A DNA stretch of 64,000 nt from an uncultured Bacteriovoracaceae bacterium (GTDB taxonomy: Bacteria > Bdellovibrionota > Bacteriovoracia > Bacteriovoracales > Bacteriovoracaceae): contig CAKZUQ010000013.1 in NCBI GenBank assembly GCA_937923325.1, positions 1-64,000 of the forward strand, read 5' to 3'. Shown here piece by piece: positions 43,269 to 53,200 of this stretch. Below the pieces are notes generated by a model. It saw only the letters and a list, made by a program, of their open reading frames with translations. It was not told the origin of the DNA and made no database searches. Every line of letters begins with the position of its first letter. Within the stretch, counting starts at the first letter, position 1. The position numbers and the translations under genes were made by a program.

Positions 43269-43551
43269 TCTTTACAGACTCACTTGCTAAAAACATCAAC
43301 AACGAAGCTAAATGCTTAACTGTATGTCCAGAAATACTCTCATCAACACAGTCTTTAATCACATCTAGATAATCATCAGATAACTGTCCAATAGAAAAAC
43401 AAGAAGGATCTTCAGACGTTTCATACAATTGATCATCATCGATACACCAATAGTAATCATTCATAATTTCAAGATCCACAATTCCTTTATTTGCAAAGTC
43501 GTCAAAGACCTTATTAGAAATTTCTTTCAATTGATCTATATTAATTTTCAT
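43261..43551 (-). CDS. Small acidic protein, probable immunity protein of tip 2
   Basis: This 96-residue cytosolic protein is strongly acidic (YYWCIDDDQLYETSEDPSCF; DVIKDCVDESISG). Acidic partners are typical for basic nuclease toxins, and the tip 2 domain immediately upstream is strongly basic. The gene follows tip 2 by three bases. No catalytic motif is seen. Confidence 0.62.
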   Translation of the reverse strand: MKINIDQLKEISNKVFDDFANKGIVDLEIMNDYYWCIDDDQLYETSEDPSCFSIGQLSDDYLDVIKDCVDESISGHTVKHLASLLMFLASESVKNE

Positions 43552-43554
43552 GCC

Positions 43555-44115
43555 TTATTCCTTCTTAACCTTATCAATCATTCTATCAAAATTCTTGATT
43601 TCATTTTTTAAGTGCTTAACCCTTCCATCAATTACACGTTGTGGAACCGGTGATTTTCTCAGATGTCCTTTATTGTCAAATTTATAAGGATTCTTTTGAA
43701 ATTGCTTTAGTTTTGAAACATGCTCCCTCTTTCTCTTAGTTAACTTTCTTATCGTCTTTAGCTGTCTTGGAGTTCTATCATTTGGATTCTTTTGAATCCA
43801 ATCACTAATCTTTTTCCCTGCCTTTTGAGAAAACCTTTTTGCTCCGCTCAGTACAGGTTTTATATATTTACTATTCGCAAGTTTTCTTACAACAGGCAAT
43901 CTAGAGATCTTATCTACATACTTTGATAAGAAAATTAGAAGTCTATTATCTCCACTAGGATCACTATAACTAATAGGATTATTCCCAGCATAGCTATAAA
44001 AATTTCCCTCAACCGGACTCTCTTTTATTTTATCATAGTTTTCTACAAAGTAAGAATCTGGCTTTTTAAAAAAAATTGCTTTTAGATTATAATACCAAGA
44101 AGTATCTAATCTATT
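43555..44115 (-). pseudogene. Displaced RHS tip 2, basic nuclease-like domain, no start codon
   Basis: An open frame from 44115 begins with a diverged RHS core end (WYYNLKAIFFKKPDSYFVE, then YSYAGNNPISYSDPSG). It continues without interruption into a basic domain (SDWIQKNPNDRTPRQLKTIR, GHLRKSPVPQRVIDGRVKHL). No proper start codon precedes the core part; the first candidate is a TTG at 43899 inside the toxin part. It is therefore either silent or a donor that needs fusion to the full-length gene. The charge suggests a nuclease, but I cannot name the family. Confidence 0.65.
43947..44097 (-). repeat. RHS core homology block in tip 2
   Basis: About 150 bases. The 3' part (PDSYFVENYDKIKESPVEGN) is nearly identical to tip 4 and the full-length gene, while the 5' part has diverged. 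Confidence 0.7.
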
Positions 44116-44436
44116 TCAAATATATTTACCAATCACGAAGTTAATTTAACTATTTACAGTTCATCTAAATAAACAATCTACTTAATAATACAAACCTAAT
44201 TCCTCAGCTTCACACTAACTAGTATATCTGAATTTAATTCTATCTTAAGTTCCTGACTCAGAGCTAGTAGTAACAAATGGTAAGCAATCTACTCTTTTAA
44301 CTACTGCCCCTTGATCGTCAATTCTTAAGTTTGAAGACATAAGATGATCTTGGTCGTTATAAGTTAGTTGACCTAGGTTCATCTAGTGAAGCTAGGAGTT
44401 TTTCTTCCACTAGATATTATTTTTTTTCTTCAACAA
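44116..44436 (-). other. Spacer with RHS relic
   Basis: No complete gene. It contains the 45-codon RHS relic (44245-44382) and an inverted repeat TCTAGTGAAG/CTTCCACTAGA (44382-44413) beside a T-rich run, possibly a terminator for plus-direction transcription. Confidence 0.5.
44245..44382 (-). pseudogene. Relic of an RHS repeat region
   Basis: ATG-started 45-codon frame reading MNLGQLTYNDQDHLMSSNLR followed by ending VTTSSESGT. The first part resembles an RHS YD-repeat segment. It is not continuous with tip 2 and lacks the DPSG end, so it looks like debris from an earlier recombination. Confidence 0.45.
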
Positions 44437-44877
44437 TCAAAAAAATCTTTTCATTTTATTACGAGATATTTGTTTATCATTTTCTTCATTTACGATTCGA
44501 TATATAGCGAATAGCGAAGAACCGACTCCAAGTAGAATGACACTAACAACATAAAAAGAAAATGTTCCAACAATAAAAGGCTCTTTATATGAAAAATATG
44601 TCTTTGAAGCAAACAGAGATAAAAAGAAGCAAAAAAAGGCTAAAACGAATAAAAAACAACTATGCTTAAAAATTCGTTTCGGTTGGACAGACTGTGTTCT
44701 CCACCAAAGGTAGAAAAAAAGTGTCAAACATACAAAGGTTATGAACACGCTTGTAGATTCAGTAAAAGTAGAGCTTTTTCCATAAAACTTATAGCCTCGA
44801 GAAGCATTCAAAGATAAAAAAAAGCAAATCAACAAGGAAGAGAGAGAACTTTTTAAAATTACAGCGATTTCCCTCAT
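44437..44877 (-). CDS. Four-helix membrane protein, probable immunity protein of the full-length RHS toxin
   Basis: The 146-residue protein has four hydrophobic segments (SSLSSLLICFFLSLNA; VFITFVCLTLFFYLWW; SCFLFVLAFFCFFLSLFA; FYVVSVILLGVGSSLFAIY) and a basic C-terminus. Its start overlaps the stop of the RHS gene by four bases (ATGA), the classic immunity position. A polytopic immunity protein suits a toxin tip that acts on or in the inner membrane, and the RHS tip is indeed hydrophobic. Confidence 0.62.
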   Translation of the reverse strand: MREIAVILKSSLSSLLICFFLSLNASRGYKFYGKSSTFTESTSVFITFVCLTLFFYLWWRTQSVQPKRIFKHSCFLFVLAFFCFFLSLFASKTYFSYKEPFIVGTFSFYVVSVILLGVGSSLFAIYRIVNEENDKQISRNKMKRFF

Positions 44878-47800
44878 TCTAAACTCGTATTGTTAACTGA
44901 ATTACTGCTAAAATCAAAAGTCGTATTTTCAATTCCATTTACAACTGTCGTAGCTGAATCGACAATGCTAAAGTTACCAGAAGCTGGAATCCCCTGCCCA
45001 CTAAAAGCATAATTACTCAATGCACTAGCTCCGTTACTAATAACACTCTCGACAAGGTTTGGATTCTTAGCAACAAATGAACCAACACCAACAGCAGCGA
45101 CTTCATAATTGATTACGGCTGCTGCAACATACGGAACAGAGGCTGTAGCAACAGCAACAGATCCAGCAGCAACAAAAGGTGTTGCTGATACAACGCCAGT
45201 TACAGTAGCTGCTTTAGTATAAGCCTGCCCAACACCTTTAGCTTCAGCACTAACTTGCTCTGCAACTCCAAGTTGCCCGATCATAGCAAAGAAAGAATTA
45301 AGACTTGATTCTCCACTCGGATCAATATAACTAATAGGATTATTACTTACATAACTATACAAATTACCCTCCACTGGACTCTCCTTTATTTTATCATAAT
45401 TTTCTATAAAGTAAGAATCTGGTGTTAGAAATAGTTTAGCTTTTGGGTCGTAGTATCTTCTTCCCATTCTTATTGCTTGAATGTCTCTATCGTAAGACTT
45501 TAGAGTGAAGTCTACTACATTAAAGTCTTCTCCAGATCTATTATCTCTTTCTCCGTATGGAGTGTTTACGTTTCTTACAAGATCTTTTGTTTCTATTAGA
45601 GATCCTAGATGATCTGTTTTAGTTTTAATGAAATTATTATTCTTAACATAACCAAGAGACTGTCCAACCTCTTTTAATGTAATTGGAGTATAAATATTAT
45701 TTTCTTTAACAATATCTTCATCTGAATAAAACTCTTCCTTACCATTTGCAAATAGTTTAAGTATTGGGTTGTTTTCATCATCGTAAAAATAACTAGCTAA
45801 GGTTTCTTCATCTTTTGCAACACTAGATATCCTACCTGTTTCTCCATAGTTAAAGTTTCGGTTTCTCTTAAATATAACTCTTCCTAAAAGATCCAAATCA
45901 TATCTACTATTACCGACTTTCCATTTATTTAAAAATCTTTCATGAGTTATAGACTCTGCGTTTTTTTGGACTTCACTTACGAGTCCATCTGTAGAGTATT
46001 CATAACTCATACTCAAATCTGTTTGATTAAGGCCTACAAGATATTTATTTGGTGAGTATATATAGTCTTTTGTAATTGGAGTACTTGTAAAGTTAAGATC
46101 AATAGACTCAATAAGATCTCTGTTATTAAAGCTCATAACTTTTGAGAGCCCATCTTCAGAGACTTCAAACACTCTATTAGTTAGTCCGTCTCTTTTAAAT
46201 TCATAAAAGCTTCCCCTAACATTTGCACCAACTAGATTTAAACGATCATCGTAACTCAACGCATACAAACTTTCTGAATTAAGAATCAATGAATCCTCTT
46301 TACCATCCTCATTTAGAGTCATCTCATAAAGAATATTCTTTTTTACTTGATCTGTTTCTAAGTCAATTAAAATTAATTTTTTAGAAAAGATCTCTCTTTG
46401 TGGAAAATAAGAATAATTTGTGACTAATTTCTTTTTATTATTAACGGTTAGTTCACATTGCTCTATTTTACCATCTTGAGCATAAGTAAACTCTTTAATA
46501 TATCTTGAAGACTTAATTGCAGTTAAAAAACCTAACTGAGATGTATCCTGATCCTTACTAAAGTAATCACCATCGTATAAATACTCATAGCTTAAGCTAC
46601 TGGAATCTTTCACATGATCTCTTCTTATAACTCTTCCAATAGAGTCATAAGTATAAACTTCATATCTATCTAGTACATTTGTTCTACCGTAATATTCTTT
46701 TTTAATTAGAAGGTTAGTGTTTTCATCGTACTCATACAAAATTTTACCAATATTGGATCTTTGAATAGACTTAACTAATCCAAGCTTAGAGTCGTATTTA
46801 ATAATTTGAGAATCTCCACTTGGAAAAAAGATATCAGTTAATCGCCCTAGAGAGTCATGCACAAAGTCGTATGTATTACCTTCCTCTAGAACAATCCGAG
46901 AAATATGCCCAAAGCTATCTTTATGAGTAGTTTTAATGTACTGAGAATTTTCAATAAAGCTTTCTACAACTTGATTATTTTCAATGTTATTTGTCTGTTC
47001 TACAAACTGATGTTTGGTCTGAAAAACTCTGTTTTTAGAGTATAACGAATGACCTAAGGCACTTTTCTCTTTAGTTAGGACTAGTGTACTAGAAGGTAAA
47101 TTACTAAGTTCATATGGATTACCAATAGCTATGGACTCAGATAAAAAATGTTTTTCGGTATTAGTCTGATTTAAGTACTTTTTTACTCCACTTAAAACTC
47201 CTCCAAAAGAAGTTTTTTGATATGCCCCCAACTCCTTACCTGAAGATGTATTAAAAAAGAATCTCTCAATAGAACTTAAAGAATTAATATCAGTAGATAT
47301 ATTCTCTGTTTCTTTAATAACTCCTAGATAAGTATTAGAAGCATATTTATAAATATACTCTTTATAAGGATAGCTTTCACTGTAATTTCCAAGATTATGC
47401 CATTGCTTTGCTAGTCTTGATAGATTATCAAAACGAAAAGACTCTTGATAAAATTTATTAGCTCTAGCTGTTTTAATTTCAGTTGCTTGATCATTATATA
47501 AGTGAAAACCATCTACATTCTTAACAATAAGATCTGGAGAGGTTAATCCATTTAGCCTATAGTGATCATCATAAGAAAATATACTTAATCCACTTTCATT
47601 TTTCCAGATAGATTCAATCTTCTCATTAACTCCATAAGTTATAACTTGTTGAGAAATTCCTTGTTTTTTGACATCTGTTACACGTGCTTTTGAATCTCGT
47701 ACTAAAGTGAACTTATAATTAAAGGTATCGGAATAAAGACGAACATTTTTATCAAAACAAGTCATATGATCAGAGAAGCGATTAATTTGTCTAAAGTCTT

Positions 47801-50222
47801 TTTCTGTAACTAAATACTTTTGAGAGTTTTCTTTTTTAGAACTATATACACAAAGATCAGAATCATAGTTATAGGTACTAATAACCGCTGATATTTGATC
47901 ATTTTTTTCATATCCACTAGAACTCTTTTCCTTGATACTAACTGCAAGGCCATCAAAAAATGTTTGTGTAAAAATATTTTCAGAAAACTTCAAAAAGTCA
48001 GGCTCTCTAGTGTCGTGTGATTCTTCTTTTATGTGCAAAGATCTATTCAACTCGTCATATACGTAACTACTTCTAGTTATAGAAATACTATCTTGCTTTT
48101 GCTCAGTGTTTTTAAAACCCAAAAATTGTTTTGTTTTATTGTTTGTTGAAGCATTACTGTACGTAATAGTACTCGTTGTTGCTGCCTCTCCTTTAGATAC
48201 TTTTCTAATAGAACTTAAAAGAGTTTTTCTATTTGGTACACCTTCTTGTGGGTCGGATTTAGAATATGAAAAGAACACTTTATTGCCCTTTCCATCATCG
48301 ATCTTTTCTAAAAGACCTAATCCGACTTGATCTAAGGCCAAACTATACACTTCACTCCCTACAGCTGTATGAAGTTCATTTGCGTCTTGAAACTCTGCTA
48401 GGATCAAATTCTTATTATAACTTGCTCCATTGAATAGGCCTGGAATATATTTTTGAATAAATTCATTTCCAGAATTAATATATATAGAAGCTATTCCCTG
48501 ATACTCAATAAAAAGATCTGGTAATGAGTCTTTATTAAAATCTATTAACCTTAGACTTCTATTACTTAGATCAAAGCCACTATTTGTTCCGCCAGGAAGA
48601 TATATTTTATATTGATTTCCCTCTACAGAAAAATTTCCTAAAGCATCTTGAAAGTGCACATATAATGAATAGTCTCCTTTAAAAATAAGATCACTTAGCC
48701 CATCTCCATTTATATCACTTACCCAAAAAGAGCTAAAATTAGCAGGAATATCTAAAATTTGCTTTTCAATTGTCTTAGAGAAGTTAACTTCATTTTCTAT
48801 AGATGTATTGTATATAATCTCTAGACTCTTACCGTTAACTCGTAATAAGTCTGGCAAAGAGTCTCTATTTAAGTCAGATATGCTAACATTCTTACCTTTT
48901 TGCCAAAATGAAGGGAGTCTAAAGTAGTCAACTCTCTCTCCATTAACTTTACAAATGTCTAAGATTGTATCATTTTCATATTCAAAAAGGTCATAGGTAT
49001 AAGGAGTTGATCCAGTTCCTAAGAACCTTATAAAGGGTCTTGATTCTCTTGCACTATGAACAGGAAATAAACACCAAGAGCTTGGCTCAGAAGCTTCACT
49101 TCTTACTACTTTTTCAAAGCTTCCGTTCGTATTTTGATATTCTTCATAACCTTGTCCTACTTCAAAGTCTGTTAGTCCATCACTGTTAAAGTCATAAGGA
49201 CTAAAGTGATTATAATTTGTTATTTGTGCTCCGTATTTTTTAGCTAGATCCGATAAGGCCTCATTATTTAACCACTTCGTATTTTTTAAAAAATCGTCCG
49301 GATTATCATAAGTAAAGCTAACAATGGGGTGGGAATCATTTTCATATATCCTTTGAATACTCTTTAAATGAGCCCCAGGAGATAGATCATAAGTATTATA
49401 CTTTAATTCATAATGATATATCTCTTTAAACTCAGAATCTTCTACAGACTGAACACTAATTTTCTTTACTAACTTATGGTGAAGAATTTCCTTTGAACTT
49501 TCATAGCTTTTAAGGGGATAGTTCAAATTTCTATAAGAAAAAACTATCTTATGTTGAAAATCACTACCGACACCTCCATAAGATATGTTTCTTAAGTAAC
49601 TCTTCCCATTCGCTTCAAATCTTTTATAGATAAATTTGGTTTTAAATCCTTCTGGAGATAGAGCATATCTTGGTAACCAAGAGTAAGTAGCTTGGCCAAC
49701 TTCATTGAAGTAGTCAGTATTATCAGTGTCTCCATAAACTATTTTAGTTCCATCTGGCATAAAGACATATATCTCTCTTCCGCTAATAGTTAATGAAATT
49801 CTTTTTTCTAAATTCTCACTATAATATTTCCCACTAGCTCCCTGGATCATCTTTCCCCAAGGCGAACTTAAATCATCATCTAAAAAATTGATTAGGCCTA
49901 TGTCCCTCACTCTTTTTATCTCTAGCTGAGTTCCCCATCCAATTCCATACTCACTCATTCCAAAGCTTGGTGAATAATTAACAGAGTATGGATGTGACAT
50001 CTTATTTCTAGATTGAGGAAACTCAATAGGAAGAGGAATGGAGAAACTTCCAGTCGTTTGATTTATAGACTTTAAACCAACACTAGAAAACTCTCCTTTA
50101 AGACTTCCTCTTTTTGGAGTAGAAATCTCTGGCATAGGAACTAGATAGTCTTTTATAACATCTGATCCATAGGCCAAAGATACAACTAATATTAAAAATT
50201 GAGTAAGGAACAGCTTAGTCAT
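44874..50222 (-). CDS. SpvB-VCBS-RHS polymorphic toxin (Tc B/C-like carrier)
   Basis: A secreted 1782-residue RHS protein. Signal peptide MTKLFLTQFLILVVSLAYGS. An SpvB/TcdB-type N-terminal domain follows (LPIEFPQSRNKMSHPYSVNY, YGIGWGTQLEIKRV). Then come FG-GAP/VCBS repeats (DFNSDGLTDF, DLNRDSLPDL, DINGDGLSDL, DFNKDSLPDL), and YD-repeats forming the RHS shell to about residue 1637, closed by MGRRYYDPKAKLFLTPDSYF and YIDPSG. The 145-residue tip is Ala/Val/Gly-rich and hydrophobic (SATPFVAAGSVAVATASVPY), suggesting a membrane-acting toxin. The ATG at 50222 overlaps the stop of the lipoprotein gene. Confidence 0.9.
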   Translation of the reverse strand: MTKLFLTQFLILVVSLAYGSDVIKDYLVPMPEISTPKRGSLKGEFSSVGLKSINQTTGSFSIPLPIEFPQSRNKMSHPYSVNYSPSFGMSEYGIGWGTQLEIKRVRDIGLINFLDDDLSSPWGKMIQGASGKYYSENLEKRISLTISGREIYVFMPDGTKIVYGDTDNTDYFNEVGQATYSWLPRYALSPEGFKTKFIYKRFEANGKSYLRNISYGGVGSDFQHKIVFSYRNLNYPLKSYESSKEILHHKLVKKISVQSVEDSEFKEIYHYELKYNTYDLSPGAHLKSIQRIYENDSHPIVSFTYDNPDDFLKNTKWLNNEALSDLAKKYGAQITNYNHFSPYDFNSDGLTDFEVGQGYEEYQNTNGSFEKVVRSEASEPSSWCLFPVHSARESRPFIRFLGTGSTPYTYDLFEYENDTILDICKVNGERVDYFRLPSFWQKGKNVSISDLNRDSLPDLLRVNGKSLEIIYNTSIENEVNFSKTIEKQILDIPANFSSFWVSDINGDGLSDLIFKGDYSLYVHFQDALGNFSVEGNQYKIYLPGGTNSGFDLSNRSLRLIDFNKDSLPDLFIEYQGIASIYINSGNEFIQKYIPGLFNGASYNKNLILAEFQDANELHTAVGSEVYSLALDQVGLGLLEKIDDGKGNKVFFSYSKSDPQEGVPNRKTLLSSIRKVSKGEAATTSTITYSNASTNNKTKQFLGFKNTEQKQDSISITRSSYVYDELNRSLHIKEESHDTREPDFLKFSENIFTQTFFDGLAVSIKEKSSSGYEKNDQISAVISTYNYDSDLCVYSSKKENSQKYLVTEKDFRQINRFSDHMTCFDKNVRLYSDTFNYKFTLVRDSKARVTDVKKQGISQQVITYGVNEKIESIWKNESGLSIFSYDDHYRLNGLTSPDLIVKNVDGFHLYNDQATEIKTARANKFYQESFRFDNLSRLAKQWHNLGNYSESYPYKEYIYKYASNTYLGVIKETENISTDINSLSSIERFFFNTSSGKELGAYQKTSFGGVLSGVKKYLNQTNTEKHFLSESIAIGNPYELSNLPSSTLVLTKEKSALGHSLYSKNRVFQTKHQFVEQTNNIENNQVVESFIENSQYIKTTHKDSFGHISRIVLEEGNTYDFVHDSLGRLTDIFFPSGDSQIIKYDSKLGLVKSIQRSNIGKILYEYDENTNLLIKKEYYGRTNVLDRYEVYTYDSIGRVIRRDHVKDSSSLSYEYLYDGDYFSKDQDTSQLGFLTAIKSSRYIKEFTYAQDGKIEQCELTVNNKKKLVTNYSYFPQREIFSKKLILIDLETDQVKKNILYEMTLNEDGKEDSLILNSESLYALSYDDRLNLVGANVRGSFYEFKRDGLTNRVFEVSEDGLSKVMSFNNRDLIESIDLNFTSTPITKDYIYSPNKYLVGLNQTDLSMSYEYSTDGLVSEVQKNAESITHERFLNKWKVGNSRYDLDLLGRVIFKRNRNFNYGETGRISSVAKDEETLASYFYDDENNPILKLFANGKEEFYSDEDIVKENNIYTPITLKEVGQSLGYVKNNNFIKTKTDHLGSLIETKDLVRNVNTPYGERDNRSGEDFNVVDFTLKSYDRDIQAIRMGRRYYDPKAKLFLTPDSYFIENYDKIKESPVEGNLYSYVSNNPISYIDPSGESSLNSFFAMIGQLGVAEQVSAEAKGVGQAYTKAATVTGVVSATPFVAAGSVAVATASVPYVAAAVINYEVAAVGVGSFVAKNPNLVESVISNGASALSNYAFSGQGIPASGNFSIVDSATTVVNGIENTTFDFSSNSVNNTSLE
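45312..45619 (-). repeat. RHS core end, master copy of the tip homology block
   Basis: The segment from the TDHLGS codons to DPSG in the full-length gene. Related blocks occur at 43947-44097, 42992-43241, 40710-40860 and 39273-39576, all in the same orientation and each followed by a different coding tail. Confidence 0.85.
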
Positions 50223-53200
50223 TATTTTTCTTGGCAATAGTCAATCCAGTTTAGATTAACGTCAAAGTTACTATTTGATGCCGATACGACATAACCAATA
50301 AATAATTCTTTAATCTCTTTTAGAGGTGTATATCCAATTGTGACCTCTCCTTCGTAGCTATTAAAGCCTTTGATATCTCCAATCTTAAACTTACCAAAAA
50401 GAGGTCTCCCTGTTCCTAGTCCACTTTCAGTTCCAGGGCTAGGAGGATACTCAGATACAAGTTTACTCATAGCATCTTCAGGACTAATCGCCATCCGTGT
50501 AGCCGCATCCATATACCTCCAGGCTTCGTTTACAAAGTTATACTCCCTTAGAATAGTTTCAAAAGGAACTTGGCTTACTCCATCAATGAATAATTTAGAG
50601 TTTTTATGACGATAATTATTATTAAAGCCAGTTACATATCCTTCATTCTCAGGAATAAAGAATAGTCCTACACTTTCAATAATTGGAGCCTCTGCATAAC
50701 AGCTTAGACCATTGTCCTGATAAAGATCTTCAATAAATATATTAAAGCTCAGTTCCTCACCTTTCTCAGCAAAACGTTTAAAGTTAATCAACTTATTCCA
50801 AAAGTTTGTTGCTCTGGATTCATCCATCACTGGGTGTAGACTTACTTCAGGAAAAGGTGGTTCAAAGCTTGGTTCATAATAAGGGTTTGGAATTCTTATC
50901 CCGACTGTTGTTTGAGGAATTAGAGGGTTATTATCTAAGTCATCTTGAAGATTATCTAATAGTGTCGACACATAAGTTGTTAATCGACTAGATATAGTGT
51001 CAAAATTATCAGATATATCAATACTAGATAATAAATCGATATTTCCTAGGATATATTCTCTTTCCTCATCTCTATATTTAAAGTCTAAATAAGACACAAG
51101 AGAATTTTCGAGAGAATTTAAAACTCTATTCAAAGTATACAGGTTCTGGTTTTCATCCGATTGATTTACAAAGTCTAAATCCATATTAGATAATAACCAA
51201 TTCCTTGTATGAACTCTCAAAAATCTTTGCTCATTCTCAGCTCCAAATTGTTCTAATAAAGATAAAAGAGTTAACTTTTTAGTCTCTAAATTTCTCTCCA
51301 TATTAACGAGTTGAGACTTATAATCTAAAAGAGCTATATGATTACTGATAAATGATTCTAATAATTGCCTAACAGTTCCATTGAAATTATTAATATCAAT
51401 TCCAGTTGTTCCTAAAAGTTCGTTTTTTATTGATTGTAAAAGTTCATGACTTAATTGTCCGTTATTAATTAAAGCAGAAACTCTTTCTTCAACTTTACTT
51501 GATATTGCTTGAATCTTTTCAATAAAGTTACTCGCCTGCTCTCCCTGAGGTGACTGTCTCGTAACATTAACCGTTAATGACCCATTGTTTGTATCAGCAG
51601 AGCAGTCATTTCCAATCAAATAATAATCTTGATTATCTTTTTCAACAACAAAAGTATCGTTACCATTTAAAATATAAATATTACTATATTCAATTTTTAG
51701 ATTTTCACCTTTAGGCATTACGACAAGTAGTAGAGAGCCAGCTGGGATATAAGGATAAGGAGTATTTGAAGATGTCACACCAATATTAAAAGAAGCATCT
51801 GATCTTCTTGATGTTGAATCGGTTGTAGATTTTCTAGTACCAGATGAAGTTCTAGTTCCCCAAGTTGCATTTGCACAAACATTAATAGAGGCCTTCACAA
51901 TAAATTTAGCTGGCGAAGATGCACCGACACAAGTTTCAACAGATAAAGACTGACTAGAAAAGCTCTCTTTTGTACTATAATCATCTACAGATCTAACTTG
52001 GCTTACACCGTCTGTTTGGACCATAGCATAACCTTTAGAGCTTGCCTTAGCATTAACTACGCCTTCTCCATAAGTTTTGGAAATACCGCATGTCGCACTC
52101 CATTCTCCAGAAGTTGTCACTTGTAACATATCACCTTTAGAGAAACTTCCTTCAGGATCAATATTATGAAGTATTGATCCGTCAATTACATCAGGGTTAC
52201 CTATAGATGTTTCAGAGGCATTAGCAACATAAGTTTGAGTTGGATGTGTAAAAAATTCTTCTTGTCCACTAGACTGATTACTTATAAGATTCTTAACTTG
52301 ATCTGCAAATGTTAAATTAGATTCATAGATAAAGTTTCTGACAGCATCAATTTGCCCTGAAGTATTATACAAATCAGTTAGATCAATATTAATTTTACTT
52401 TCTAGTTGGTCGAGTTGAATTGCAGATGCATTAAGGGCCAATACTTCAGATATTAACGTGTGCTTTTGAGAGTCAAACTTTGATCTTAAAACTTCTAACC
52501 GATCATTAGAGTTTTTAACACTCGTAATATGTCTATCCATATTAGACTTTGAGAAACCAACATTTACCTCACTAATCTTTCCACTTGAGAAGAAACCAGC
52601 TCGTTCAATACCATTCTTATCTATTGTTGTAGTATTTTCAAAACTTTGAAGTAAATCATATGAACTTGAAAACATCGTCGTAAATGAGGAGAGAAAACTT
52701 GGAAAATCACTTCCCGGTTCAATAGTTGAAATACTCTCAACACCAAAAGTTTTATTAATAGCACTTACAATACTATTAATCTCTGTCTTTCTATCGTAAA
52801 GAGTCATTAAAAAATTATTTAATGGATCATCTCGATCTAATTCAAAGTTTTCAATATCTGAATCATTTGCAATTCCATTTAATAGTCTAAGCATCCAATA
52901 CGTTTTATTTTGCTCATAAAAGCTTTTCGTACAATTTTTTAACTTACATGCGACATCATAAATCTTTGTTATAACTTTTAGTCTTTCAAAAAATGGAGCT
53001 ACTGAATCTCCAATTAAAGCGGCCAATAAAGGAGATGCATACTTTTCAGTTGAACCTGTTTCCCAACTTGTTATTTTTGCACTAAGTTCAGACTCAAAAG
53101 CATAATCAATTATTTTTTGATTTACACCAAGCATTGTTTTAAAGATTTCAAACTTATTATTTTTATCAAGCCTTTCTTCAGCAATTTCTTCAGGTGTTTT

